From [Clostridium] symbiosum (GTDB lineage Bacteria; Bacillota; Clostridia; Lachnospirales; Lachnospiraceae): DNA of 64,000 bases. The translations under genes were made by a program, and so were the position numbers. Under the pieces are notes generated by a model. The model saw nothing but the letters and a program-made list of their open reading frames with translations, had not been told where the DNA came from and did not search any database. The stretch spans positions 786,501 through 850,500 of the forward strand of contig CP143946.1 in the NCBI GenBank assembly GCA_036419695.1, given 5' to 3'. Position 1 is the stretch's first letter. Every line of letters begins with the position of its first letter. Below, piece after piece: positions 35,004 through 43,058 of this stretch.

Positions 35004-35365
35004 TGGAAAAGAGAGATCTGATCTGTATCGGCTGTCCTTTGGGCTGCCCTGTGACTGTTACGACAGACGGAGACAATATTACCGTAACAGGGAATACGTG
35101 CGCAAAGGGTGAGGCATACGCCAAAAAGGAAGTGACGAACCCGACCCGTATCGTTACTTCCAGTGTTGTTGTGGAAGGCGGAACTCTCACAAGAGCATCC
35201 GTAAAAACGAAAGAGGATATCCCGAAGGGGAAAATCTTCGATATCATGAAGGAAATCAGGGCGGTCAGAATGAAGGCGCCGGTTCATATGGGCGACGTTA
35301 TCATTGAGGACTGTGCGGGAACCGGCGTTTCCGTCATTGCCACAAAGACAGTGGAGGCGGTTTAA
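35003..35365 (+). CDS. DUF1667 domain protein (iron-sulfur partner of the Glp oxidoreductase)
   Basis: 120-residue protein starting MEKRDLICIGCPLGCPVTV, with CxGCPLGC and a later GNTCAKGEAYAKKE; these four cysteines suggest an iron-sulfur site. The ATG shares one base with the preceding stop. DUF1667 proteins regularly follow GlpA/GlpB-like genes in Firmicutes and are thought to be a small subunit (family knowledge). The exact role in electron transfer is not established. Confidence 0.85.
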   Translation: MEKRDLICIGCPLGCPVTVTTDGDNITVTGNTCAKGEAYAKKEVTNPTRIVTSSVVVEGGTLTRASVKTKEDIPKGKIFDIMKEIRAVRMKAPVHMGDVIIEDCAGTGVSVIATKTVEAV

Positions 35366-35414
35366 ACAGCAGCATACATATTGTATCATCAGGAACAGAC
35401 GGGAGGAGCGGGAA

Positions 35415-36230
35415 ATGACCGGAAACAGGGACATACTGAAGGAAATCAGGCTGTTTGTACTTGATATGGACGGCACGTTCTATCTGGGAGACAGAAGACT
35501 CGACGGGGCTTTAGAGTTTATACATGCCGTAGAAGCGGCAGGGAAGAAATTTCTGTTTTTCACAAACAACTCATCAAAGTCGCCGGAGAATTATATTCAT
35601 AAATTAGAGAAGATGGATTGCCATATCACCAGAGATCAGATTGTCACATCGGGAGATGTGACAATCCGCTATCTGAAAGAATTCTATGGCGGAAAAACCG
35701 TTTATCTGATGGGTACAAAAGCGCTGGAAGAAAGTTTTGCCAAGGCAGGAATCAACCTTGTGAACGGCCGGACGGGAAGCGGGGCAGAGAAAACACCCGA
35801 TGTGGTGGTGATTGGATTTGACACGGAGCTGACCTATGAGAAGCTGGAACGCGCATGCACCTATATCAGGAACGGGGCCGTGTTCCTGGCAACCCATCTG
35901 GATATCAACTGCCCGGTGGAAGGCGGTTTTATACCGGACTGCGGGGCCATGTGCGCCGCTATTGCACTTTCCACGGGAGTGCAGCCCAAATATCTCGGAA
36001 AACCGTTCGCAGAAACGGTGGATATGGTTCTTGACCATACCGGAATAGAGAAAGAGGCGGTGGCATTTGTGGGAGACCGTATCTATACGGATGTGGCTAC
36101 CGGCGTTAACAACGGCGCTAAGGGATTCCTGGTCCTGACCGGGGAGACAAAGCTGGAGGATGTGGAGAAATCTTCCGTAATGCCGGATGCCATTTTTGAT
36201 TCACTGGGGGAAATGATACAGTTCCTGTAA
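35415..36230 (+). CDS. HAD-IIA sugar-phosphatase (NagD/phosphoglycolate-phosphatase-like)
   Basis: 271-residue HAD hydrolase. Motif I is LDMDGTFYLG with the nucleophile and acid Asp, motif II is FFTNNSSKSPENY, and the C-terminal GKPFAETVDMVLDHTG and FVGDRIYTDVATGVNNGAKGFLVLTGE carry motifs III and IV. The large cap between them is the type IIA kind. ATG 35415 follows GGAGGAGCGGG. Placed directly after the glycerol-3-phosphate dehydrogenase set, it may act on glycerol-3-phosphate, as some relatives do, or on a toxic side product. The substrate is inferred only. Confidence 0.85.
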   Translation: MTGNRDILKEIRLFVLDMDGTFYLGDRRLDGALEFIHAVEAAGKKFLFFTNNSSKSPENYIHKLEKMDCHITRDQIVTSGDVTIRYLKEFYGGKTVYLMGTKALEESFAKAGINLVNGRTGSGAEKTPDVVVIGFDTELTYEKLERACTYIRNGAVFLATHLDINCPVEGGFIPDCGAMCAAIALSTGVQPKYLGKPFAETVDMVLDHTGIEKEAVAFVGDRIYTDVATGVNNGAKGFLVLTGETKLEDVEKSSVMPDAIFDSLGEMIQFL

Positions 36231-36322
36231 TGTTCGGCAGGTAATGTATCGCGGAGCAGAAACTGTGCAGGCGTTGAATCAGTTCGGTTTTTTGCAATAG
36301 ACTATAAATAGGGGGAGTTAAG

Positions 36323-38014
36323 ATGCAGGAATTTTTAAGTCAGTTAAGTCAGGAGACGGAAGCGCTTCTTGTACTTTCTATTATACTATTTGCAGGGTTT
36401 ATCATGACAAGGCTGACCAATACCTTGAACCTGCCCAAAGTAAGCGGTTACATATTGGCGGGTATACTGATCGGCCCCTGCTGCCTGAATTTTATTCCGC
36501 AGCATATGATTGATTCCATGGGTTTTGTAAGCGATCTGGCCCTGGCCTTTATCGCCTTCGGAGTCGGCAAATTCTTCAAAAAAGAAGTGCTGATGAAGAC
36601 CGGTAAAAAGATTATCGTCATCACAATCAGTGAGGCCCTGACGGCCGGCGTGCTTGTGACGGTGGTATTAAAGTTTGTCTTCCGCCTGGACTGGGATTTC
36701 GCCCTGATTCTCGGCGCGATTGCGACGGCGACGGCTCCGGCCAGTACGATGATGACGATTAACCAGTATAAGGCCAAGGGTGAATTTGTCAATACGCTGC
36801 TCCAGATTGTGGCGCTGGACGACGTCGTCTGCCTTCTGGCATTCAGTGTGGTGGCGGCCATTGCCAATGGAAATGCATCGGGAGCCTTATCCATCAATGA
36901 CATTTTAATCCCAATCCTGCTGAATCTGCTCGCAATTTTACTAGGGTTCTTCTGTGGCTACTTCTTAAGCCGTCTGCTGATCCCAGCCAGAAGCAGAGAC
37001 AACAGGCTGATTCTGGCTATTGCCATGCTGCTCGGACTTTCGGGCATCTGTGCTGCGGCCAACATTTCTCCGCTGTTATCCTGCATGGTGTTCGGCGCGG
37101 CGTACATCAATCTGACCAGGGACAAGAAACTGTTCCGTCAGATTAATAACTTCACGCCTCCCGTCATGTCCATCTTCTTTATCGTTTCCGGTATGAATCT
37201 GGACGTAACGGCCCTGTCCACGGTGGGAGCCATCGGTGTGGCCTATTTTATCATCCGTATCGTAGGAAAATACCTGGGAACGTATTTCAGCTGTATGGTG
37301 ATGGGAACCAGCAGGGAAATCCGTAAATACATGGGGCTTGCCCTGATTCCGCAGGCAGGCGTTGCGATTGGTCTGGCATTTCTCGGACAGAGGCTTCTGC
37401 CTCCGGATACGGGAAACCTGATGCTGACCATCATCCTTTCGTCCTCCGTACTCTATGAGATGGTTGGCCCGGTCAGCGCCAAGGCGTCCCTGTTCTTATC
37501 GGGAAGTATTGCCTTTAAGAAAGAGGAGAGCTGTAAGGAAGAAAAAATGGAGTTTGACGCCTCGGTCGACATCCTGGAAAAGGTGAAAGGCCTTCCGCTG
37601 GATATTGACAACTCTGAGGAGGAGCAGGACGCAGCTTCGGAGCATGATACCATGTGTGAAAAAATTGACGGAAAACTGTCAAAAACACCTGTTTCTGAGT
37701 GTGAAGAGCAGGAAGAGACCTGTGAATCTGCCGGGGATGATGAGGAAGACACAGAGGAAAATTCCTGTGATTCCGAGAACGGGGAAGACGGAGACTGCGA
37801 TGACGACCAGGAAGACGGTGGCTGCCAGTCGGAAGAAGACGACTCGGAAGACGGCGATGATGCCGAAGAACACGACGATTTGGCCGATGGTATGCTGGAA
37901 GAGCTGAGGGAATATAACAAGGGCGTGGATGAACGGGATGACTATGACATAGAGAAAGAGGTTAAACCGCCGAAGCGCAAAAAGAAGAAAAAGCAGAACA
38001 AAAAGAATAAATAA
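36323..38014 (+). CDS. CPA2-type cation/proton antiporter with charged C-terminal tail
   Basis: 563 residues. About the first 395 form a CPA2 Na+/H+ exchanger domain with 12 or so membrane segments: TNTLNLPKVSGYILAGILIGP early, AIATATAPASTMM in the ion-site region, and IPQAGVAIGLAFLGQ late. No TrkA-N domain follows. Instead there is a tail of about 150 residues very rich in Asp/Glu (roughly 400-545) ending in a Lys-rich stretch, PKRKKKKKQNKKNK. The tail may sense ions or pH. The gene sits between the HAD phosphatase and the glycerophosphodiesterase; a link to glycerol metabolism is not obvious. Confidence 0.85.
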   Translation: MQEFLSQLSQETEALLVLSIILFAGFIMTRLTNTLNLPKVSGYILAGILIGPCCLNFIPQHMIDSMGFVSDLALAFIAFGVGKFFKKEVLMKTGKKIIVITISEALTAGVLVTVVLKFVFRLDWDFALILGAIATATAPASTMMTINQYKAKGEFVNTLLQIVALDDVVCLLAFSVVAAIANGNASGALSINDILIPILLNLLAILLGFFCGYFLSRLLIPARSRDNRLILAIAMLLGLSGICAAANISPLLSCMVFGAAYINLTRDKKLFRQINNFTPPVMSIFFIVSGMNLDVTALSTVGAIGVAYFIIRIVGKYLGTYFSCMVMGTSREIRKYMGLALIPQAGVAIGLAFLGQRLLPPDTGNLMLTIILSSSVLYEMVGPVSAKASLFLSGSIAFKKEESCKEEKMEFDASVDILEKVKGLPLDIDNSEEEQDAASEHDTMCEKIDGKLSKTPVSECEEQEETCESAGDDEEDTEENSCDSENGEDGDCDDDQEDGGCQSEEDDSEDGDDAEEHDDLADGMLEELREYNKGVDERDDYDIEKEVKPPKRKKKKKQNKKNK

Positions 38015-38103
38015 ATATGGTTAATTATTTGTCAATATTTACATAAATTGACAGGGATTTTAAAAAATACTGGATGATATCTACAAAAATGCTTGCTTAT
38101 TTG

Positions 38104-38132
38104 TTGAGATAGTGTTAAGATTACACTATAAA
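38104..38132 (+). promoter_or_regulatory. Promoter of the glycerophosphodiesterase/TRAP unit
   Basis: TTGAGA (38104-38109), 17 bp and TATAAA (38127-38132), about 200 bp before the gene, leaving room for the attenuator in the leader. Confidence 0.65.
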
Positions 38133-38163
38133 TTCGATAAATGAATACAAAGCAGAGAGTTGG

Positions 38164-38229
38164 AGAGCGGCGCAAACTAGAATCAGTTCACTTAGGTGAG
38201 CTGCTTTAGTCGAACCGCTTTTTTCTTTT
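38164..38229 (+). terminator. Leader attenuator upstream of the glycerophosphodiesterase gene
   Basis: AGAGCGG (38164-38170) pairs with CCGCTTT (38215-38221), followed by TTTCTTTT. Inside lies a stable hairpin CAGTTCAC-TTAG-GTGAGCTG (38184-38203). This is a terminator before the coding region, the third such leader in the glycerol island, so GlpP antitermination is likely. Confidence 0.6.
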
Positions 38230-38330
38230 CCCGGAAACTGAATTTTCCGGGGAGAAAGATAAGACGTCCGGTCTGCGGCATTTGTCGAAGCAGAGAAAAT
38301 AAACAGGAGCGCAAGCTGCAGGAGGGTATC

Positions 38331-39068
38331 ATGGTAAAGAATTTTGCCCACAGAGGATTCAGTGGAAATTATCCGGAAAACACAATGCTGGCTTTTGAAA
38401 AAGCTGTGCAGACAGAGGGCTGTGACGGAATCGAGATGGACGTCCATCTGACAAAGGACGGCGAGGTCGTGATTATTCACGACGAAAAGCTGGATCGTAC
38501 CTGTGTAAACGGGACAGGCTATGTAAGAGACTATACATATGAAGAGCTGAAGAAATTTGATATGTCTTTCAGATTTGCAGGCCAGTGCGAACCACAGCAT
38601 GTTCCCACTCTCCGGGAATATTTTGAGCTGGTAAAAGACACGCCTATTATAACCAACATTGAACTGAAGACAGGAATTTTCGAGTATCCGGGAATTGAGA
38701 AGAAGGTTTACGATCTGATTCACGAATTCGGACTGGAGAAGAAGATTATTATTTCATCGTTCAATCATTACAGTATCAGAAGAATGAAGGAAATCTGTCC
38801 GGAACTGGTATGCGGGCTTTTGACGGAGACGTGGCTGATTGACGCGGGCCGTTACACGAAGGAGACCGGAGCGGAATGCCTGCATCCGATTTTTTACAAC
38901 ATGACGGAAGAGATCATTGCGGAAGTAAAGAGCCAGGGCATCAGAATCAACACATGGACGGTCAACGAGGAAGAGGATATCAGGACCATGATCGCAAGAG
39001 GCGTGGATTCCGTTATCGGCAACTATCCGGACCGCGTGACGAGAGTCAGGAAAGAGATGCAGGACTAA
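38331..39068 (+). CDS. Glycerophosphodiester phosphodiesterase
   Basis: 245-residue cytoplasmic GDPD-family enzyme releasing glycerol-3-phosphate from glycerophosphodiesters. FAHRGFSGNYPENTMLAF (5-22) has the catalytic His and Glu, and EMDVHLTKDGEVVIIHDEKLDRTC adds the metal-binding Glu/Asp and the second His. The end shows INTWTVNEEEDIRTMIARGVDSVIGNYPDR. ATG 38331 follows GGAGGG; the longer frame upstream runs through the leader attenuator and is rejected. With no signal peptide it must act on imported diesters, and a TRAP transporter follows 45 nt later. Confidence 0.94.
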   Translation: MVKNFAHRGFSGNYPENTMLAFEKAVQTEGCDGIEMDVHLTKDGEVVIIHDEKLDRTCVNGTGYVRDYTYEELKKFDMSFRFAGQCEPQHVPTLREYFELVKDTPIITNIELKTGIFEYPGIEKKVYDLIHEFGLEKKIIISSFNHYSIRRMKEICPELVCGLLTETWLIDAGRYTKETGAECLHPIFYNMTEEIIAEVKSQGIRINTWTVNEEEDIRTMIARGVDSVIGNYPDRVTRVRKEMQD

Positions 39069-39113
39069 GAGAGACTTGAGGGACAAACCCTTAAGATATA
39101 AGGAGGAAGAAAA

Positions 39114-40178
39114 ATGAAAAAAATGAAGAAAGTACTGAGCCTCACATTAGCGGCAGCGCTTTGTGTATCCTTAGCAGGCTGCGGCTCCAAGAAACCGGCG
39201 GAGACACAGGCGCCGAAGGCGGAAGGCGGCCAGGAGGCAGCAGCTCCGGCAGACGATTACCATCTGGTATTAAAACTGAGCCATGTATTTGCACCGGAAG
39301 AGCAGCTGACAAAGACGATGGATTCCATCGCAGCAAGCATTCTTGAGAAGACAAACGGAGCGATCGAGATCCAGACTTATCCTCAGGGCCAGCTTGCAAC
39401 TTACAAAGACGGCGTTGAGCAGGTAGTCCGCGGCGCAGATTTCATCTCCGTAGAGGATCCGTCCTACTTAGGCGACTATGTGCCTGATTTCAACATCCTG
39501 GCAGGACCGATGTTAGTTAATACCTACGACGAGTATGAATATCTTCTCGGAACACCGGAAGTACAGGATATGTTCAAGAGAGCAGAGGAAAAAGGAATCA
39601 AGATCCTCTCCCTTGACTACATCTTTGGTTTCAGAAGCCTTATGACCAACAAAGTCATCACAAAACCGGAAGACTTAAAGGGCATGAAGATCCGTACACC
39701 AGGCAGCCAGTTATATGTTGATACCTTAAACCACATGGGCGCAACAGCAACACCGCTTGCTTTCTCCGAGACAATCTCCGCTGTTCAGCAGGGCGTTGTG
39801 GACGGACTGGAAGGAACGATTGACGCATACGCAACAAACGGCAGTGCCGAAGTTGCCAAGAACATGGCTCTTACAAAACATCTCTTAGGCGTTTGCGGCG
39901 CGTACATCAGCGTAGACGTATGGAACAAGATTCCTGCAGAATACCAGACCATTATCCAGGATGAGTTCACAAAGGGTGCGGAGACAATGGTTAAGAACAT
40001 CTCCGAAGGCGAAGAAGCGACAAAACAGAAACTGGAAACAGAGATGGGAATTTCCTTCAACGAAGTTGACAGTGCAGCATTTGCAGAAGCGGTGGCGCCT
40101 ATCTATGAGAATATGAAAGACGTTACTCCGGGTCTCTACGAAAAATTCAGAGAATCAATTGCAAATATGCCAAAATAA
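39114..40178 (+). CDS. dctP: TRAP transporter solute-binding lipoprotein (DctP)
   Basis: 354-residue substrate-binding protein of the DctP family. Signal peptide with lipobox LAGC (Cys23) anchors it to the membrane, followed by a short Ala/Glu-rich linker. HVFAPEEQLTKTMDSIAASILEKTNGAIEIQTYPQGQL and MKIRTPGSQLYVDTLNHMGATATPLAFSE are family stretches; the Arg in KIRTPGS normally binds a substrate carboxylate. It is the first of dctP-Q-M. A terminator after it favours excess binding protein. The neighbourhood points to a glycerol-derived or phosphorylated substrate, but the conserved Arg suggests an acid. Confidence 0.92.
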   Translation: MKKMKKVLSLTLAAALCVSLAGCGSKKPAETQAPKAEGGQEAAAPADDYHLVLKLSHVFAPEEQLTKTMDSIAASILEKTNGAIEIQTYPQGQLATYKDGVEQVVRGADFISVEDPSYLGDYVPDFNILAGPMLVNTYDEYEYLLGTPEVQDMFKRAEEKGIKILSLDYIFGFRSLMTNKVITKPEDLKGMKIRTPGSQLYVDTLNHMGATATPLAFSETISAVQQGVVDGLEGTIDAYATNGSAEVAKNMALTKHLLGVCGAYISVDVWNKIPAEYQTIIQDEFTKGAETMVKNISEGEEATKQKLETEMGISFNEVDSAAFAEAVAPIYENMKDVTPGLYEKFRESIANMPK

Positions 40179-40191
40179 TGGAATAGCGCAG

Positions 40192-40218
40192 GGAGGGGCC
40201 TGGCGCCCCTCCTTTTTT
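40192..40218 (+). terminator. Intra-operon terminator between dctP and dctQ
   Basis: GGAGGGGC (40192-40199) pairs with GCCCCTCC (40205-40212), followed by T6. It probably lowers dctQM transcription relative to dctP, as binding protein is needed in excess. Confidence 0.85.
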
Positions 40219-40337
40219 GATGATTGCAGGTGAAAAGCCCGCACAGCGTGCGTTTTGCCTCCGTCATCATTTCCACACAGGAGCCCGCGTTCGGCGCGGG
40301 AGGTGACGCGCGTTCCTGAAAAGAGAGGAAGAATGGT

Positions 40338-40838
40338 ATGAATAAAACAGTGAAGTTTCTGCTGGGACATTTTGAAGAGATATTGGCCTCCATCTTTATT
40401 ACTATCACAACAAGTCTCGTCCTTGTAAACGTATTTTTACGTTATTTTATGAAAACCGGTCTTTACTGGACCGAAGAGGTGACAACAAGCTGCTTTGTAT
40501 GGTGTGTTTTCCTGGGAGCGGCAGCCGGCTACAGAAGGGGAATGCACATTGGGGTTGACATTCTTGTCAATAAGTTACCGAATACAATGAGGAATATTGT
40601 AAGGATATTAGTTGATCTTGTTCTGCTGTTTACCAACGGGTATCTTTTTTATCTGAGCGTAGTGTTTGTACGCTTGTCTTATATAAAACCGACTGCGGTA
40701 CTTGGGGTATCGTCCGCATGGGTCAGCTCGGCCCTGATTGTCGGTTTCGCCCTGACATCGGTTTACTCCGTGGGGCATTTAATCGACGATATCAAGCAGA
40801 TTATAAAAACAGGCACATTTGGAAAGGGGGAAGCGTAG
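40338..40838 (+). CDS. dctQ: TRAP transporter small membrane subunit (DctQ)
   Basis: 166 residues with four predicted membrane segments: EEILASIFITITTSLVLVNVFLRYF first, then TEEVTTSCFVWCVFLGAAAGYRRGMHIGVDIL, the usual DctQ signature with a conserved Arg-Arg-Gly-His stretch. It pairs with DctM to form the transporter. It ends immediately before the dctM ATG (0-nt gap), showing translational coupling. Confidence 0.92.
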   Translation: MNKTVKFLLGHFEEILASIFITITTSLVLVNVFLRYFMKTGLYWTEEVTTSCFVWCVFLGAAAGYRRGMHIGVDILVNKLPNTMRNIVRILVDLVLLFTNGYLFYLSVVFVRLSYIKPTAVLGVSSAWVSSALIVGFALTSVYSVGHLIDDIKQIIKTGTFGKGEA

Positions 40839-42122
40839 ATGGCATTTTTACCGGTTCTTATCGTATTTATCCTGTACTTCTCAGGGATTCCGATCGCATA
40901 TGCATTATTTGCATCTTCACTTTTCTACTTCGGTGTGCTGAATACCGGTTCACCGACCGACCTGATTTTACAAAAATTCATCACCAGCACACAGTCGTTC
41001 CCATTGCTTGCGATTCCATTCTTCGTTATGGCGGGTTCCATTATGAACTACGCGGGAATCAGCACCAAGCTGATGAGCTTTGCCGATGTGCTGACAGGCC
41101 ACCTTCCGGGAGGACTTGCCCAGGTCAACGTACTGCTCAGTATGCTGATGGGCGGCGTATCCGGTTCCGCCAATGCCGATGCCGCCATGCAGTGTAAGAT
41201 GCTGGTTCCGGAGATGGAGAAGAGAGGTTACAGCAAGGGATTCTCGGCCGCAATCACAGCGGCGTCCTCGGCCGTCACACCGGTTATTCCGCCGGGAATC
41301 AACCTAATTGTATATGCATTGATTGCGGGCGTTTCGGTAGGTAAGATTTTCATGGCCGGCTATATGCCGGGTATCTTCATGGCAATCTGCCTGATGATTA
41401 CGGTACATATCATTTCCAAGAAAAGACATTATGCCCCGAGCCGCGAAAAGAGGGCGTCGGGCGGAGAAATCTGGCATCAGGCCATTGATTCCATCTGGGC
41501 GCTTCTGTTCCCGTTCGGTATCATCCTGGGTCTTCGTATCGGTCTGTTCACACCGTCCGAGGCCGGAGCCGTTGCCGTTTTATACTGTATTATCATCGGA
41601 ACACTGGTTTACAAGAATCTGCGTCCGGCGCACATTCCGATTGTCCTCAGAGAGACAATCGAGGGAACCAGCACGGTTGTCCTGATCATTGTTGCGGCCA
41701 ACGTGTTCGGCTACTATATGAGCTGGGAGCGCATTCCGCAGATGCTGACCGGCCTGCTGCTCGGCATTACGCAGAATAAATATGTGATGCTGATGATTAT
41801 CAACGTTCTGCTGCTGTTCCTCGGCATGTTCCTGGAGGGAGGCGCTGCGCTGATTATCCTGGCCCCCCTGCTCGTGCCCGTAGTAAAGGGCCTGGGCGTG
41901 GACCTGGTGCACTTCGGTCTTGTCTGCATCGTCAACATTATGATTGGCGGACTGACGCCTCCGTTCGGCTCGATGATGTTCACCTGCTGTTCCATTACGG
42001 GATGTGAACTGACGACGTTTGTGAAGGAATGTATTCCGTTTATCATTGCCCTTTTGGTGGCTCTGCTGATCGTTACCTATGTTCCGATACTGACGATGTT
42101 TATTCCGAATCTGCTCTATTAA
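40839..42122 (+). CDS. dctM: TRAP transporter large permease (DctM)
   Basis: 427-residue permease with about 12 membrane segments. AIPFFVMAGSIMNYAGIS, LAQVNVLLSMLMGGVSGSANADAA and AAITAASSAVTPVIPPGINLIVY are classic DctM signatures (ion-binding loops). It imports the ligand delivered by DctP using a sodium gradient. Element B begins 8 bp after its stop. Its island holds glycerophosphodiesterase, glycerol-3-phosphate dehydrogenase, GlpP and GlpK. Confidence 0.94.
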   Translation: MAFLPVLIVFILYFSGIPIAYALFASSLFYFGVLNTGSPTDLILQKFITSTQSFPLLAIPFFVMAGSIMNYAGISTKLMSFADVLTGHLPGGLAQVNVLLSMLMGGVSGSANADAAMQCKMLVPEMEKRGYSKGFSAAITAASSAVTPVIPPGINLIVYALIAGVSVGKIFMAGYMPGIFMAICLMITVHIISKKRHYAPSREKRASGGEIWHQAIDSIWALLFPFGIILGLRIGLFTPSEAGAVAVLYCIIIGTLVYKNLRPAHIPIVLRETIEGTSTVVLIIVAANVFGYYMSWERIPQMLTGLLLGITQNKYVMLMIINVLLLFLGMFLEGGAALIILAPLLVPVVKGLGVDLVHFGLVCIVNIMIGGLTPPFGSMMFTCCSITGCELTTFVKECIPFIIALLVALLIVTYVPILTMFIPNLLY

Positions 42123-42130
42123 GTGGGGAA

Positions 42131-42840
42131 TTAGTTGAGATGCGAGGACGCCGCTGTAAGACGGCGGACGGGGGAGTGGGAGGTTGTGTATGAGTCTTCA
42201 GTCCCGGTTTAGAGGTTGTGGTGAGGGGGAATCCAGGAGAAAAGATTCCTACGGGGACTCGCTTCCGCTTACGGAGCGCACAGCGGATGCTAAGACGTCA
42301 AAGAACGCCGTCTAAGCACCGGCGGGCTCCAATGTCCCCTTCGGAATCTCTTCTCCTTCCTTCCCCCGGGCAGGTTGTCGGCGGGACTGAAGACTCAGGG
42401 AAGGTGTTGCCCCGTCCGCCGGCTTCAGGGGCTGATTGTCTCTTTCGTCAAGTGCGGAGGGAGGTATTGTCGCGGCCGCTATGTAGTTGTGGTAGCGACA
42501 ATACCCTCTCCCCCTTTGAAGGAATAAGAACAAATCAGCGGCCGCAGGCCGAAGTTCGGGATGGCGAAAACCTTCGCGTCTTCAGTCCCGGCCCATAACC
42601 TTCCCGTGGGGAAGAAGGGAGAAAAAGATTCCGGAGGGAACCTGAAGTTCATCGGCACTTACCGAGGTTTTTTCGAGGTTAGTACCGTTATGCACTTCGA
42701 AGAGTGCGAGCGTTTCCCGAAGGAACTTTTTCTGCCCGGATTCCCCACTCGCGACAACCTGAAAACCGGGACTGAAGACTCACAACCTCCCCCTCACCAT
42801 CCCGAACCCCGACCTAACGGCGGCGTTCTCATTCCTCAAC
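42131..42840. repeat. Large palindromic repeat element B (inverted relative to A)
   Basis: 710-bp non-coding element with two hairpin units: B1 (42192-42396) and B2 (42576-42781), each bounded by GAGTCTTCAGTCCCGG-like and CGGGACTGAAGACTC-like ends. B2 is the reverse complement of unit A1 at about 85-90% by eye, and B1 matches the shortened second unit of A. Between the units a GGTATTGTCG/CGACAATACC stem (42461-42504) surrounds a NotI-like GCGGCCGC. The outer ends match those of A, so both are copies of one element. It fills the space between the dctM stop and the glpP promoter. Confidence 0.8.
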
Positions 42841-42871
42841 CAAACCCATAATAACCCGTCTGGTCTCTTTA

Positions 42872-42900
42872 TTGACAAAGCCATAGCGATATGCTAGAGT
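42872..42900 (+). promoter_or_regulatory. glpP-glpK promoter
   Basis: TTGACA (42872-42877), 17 bp and TAGAGT (42895-42900), followed by a 160-nt leader. Confidence 0.7.
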
Positions 42901-42919
42901 GAAATTGAATATTACCAGA

Positions 42920-42976
42920 GGAAAGGAGCCGGTTATTGACAGTGCAGAACACTGCCGATCACAGTGCTCTTTTCTT
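42920..42976 (+). terminator. Leader attenuator upstream of glpP
   Basis: GAAAGGAGC (42921-42929) pairs with GCTCTTTTC (42966-42974), followed by TTT. An inner hairpin CAGTGCAGAACACTG lies at about 42940-42954. The position between promoter and glpP suggests that GlpP controls its own operon by antitermination. Confidence 0.55.
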
Positions 42977-43058
42977 TAAATAGTTGACGGTACACAGGGT
43001 TTCCGGGCCGGGCTTTGAGGCAGGGCTGGCAGAAGATAAAGAAGGCGGGGGAGACGGG

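Noticed and set aside
37453..37920. Long minus-strand frame rich in Ser/Pro opposite the antiporter tail
   Set aside because: It is the antisense shadow of the acidic GAA/GAC-rich tail; no ribosome site or family features.
42561..42851. Small open frame in element B sharing MAKTFASSVPAHNLPVG with a minus-strand frame in element A (31652-31843)
   Set aside because: The likeness follows from the DNA repeat itself; neither frame has a good ribosome site, and both run through hairpin arms. Treated as accidental.
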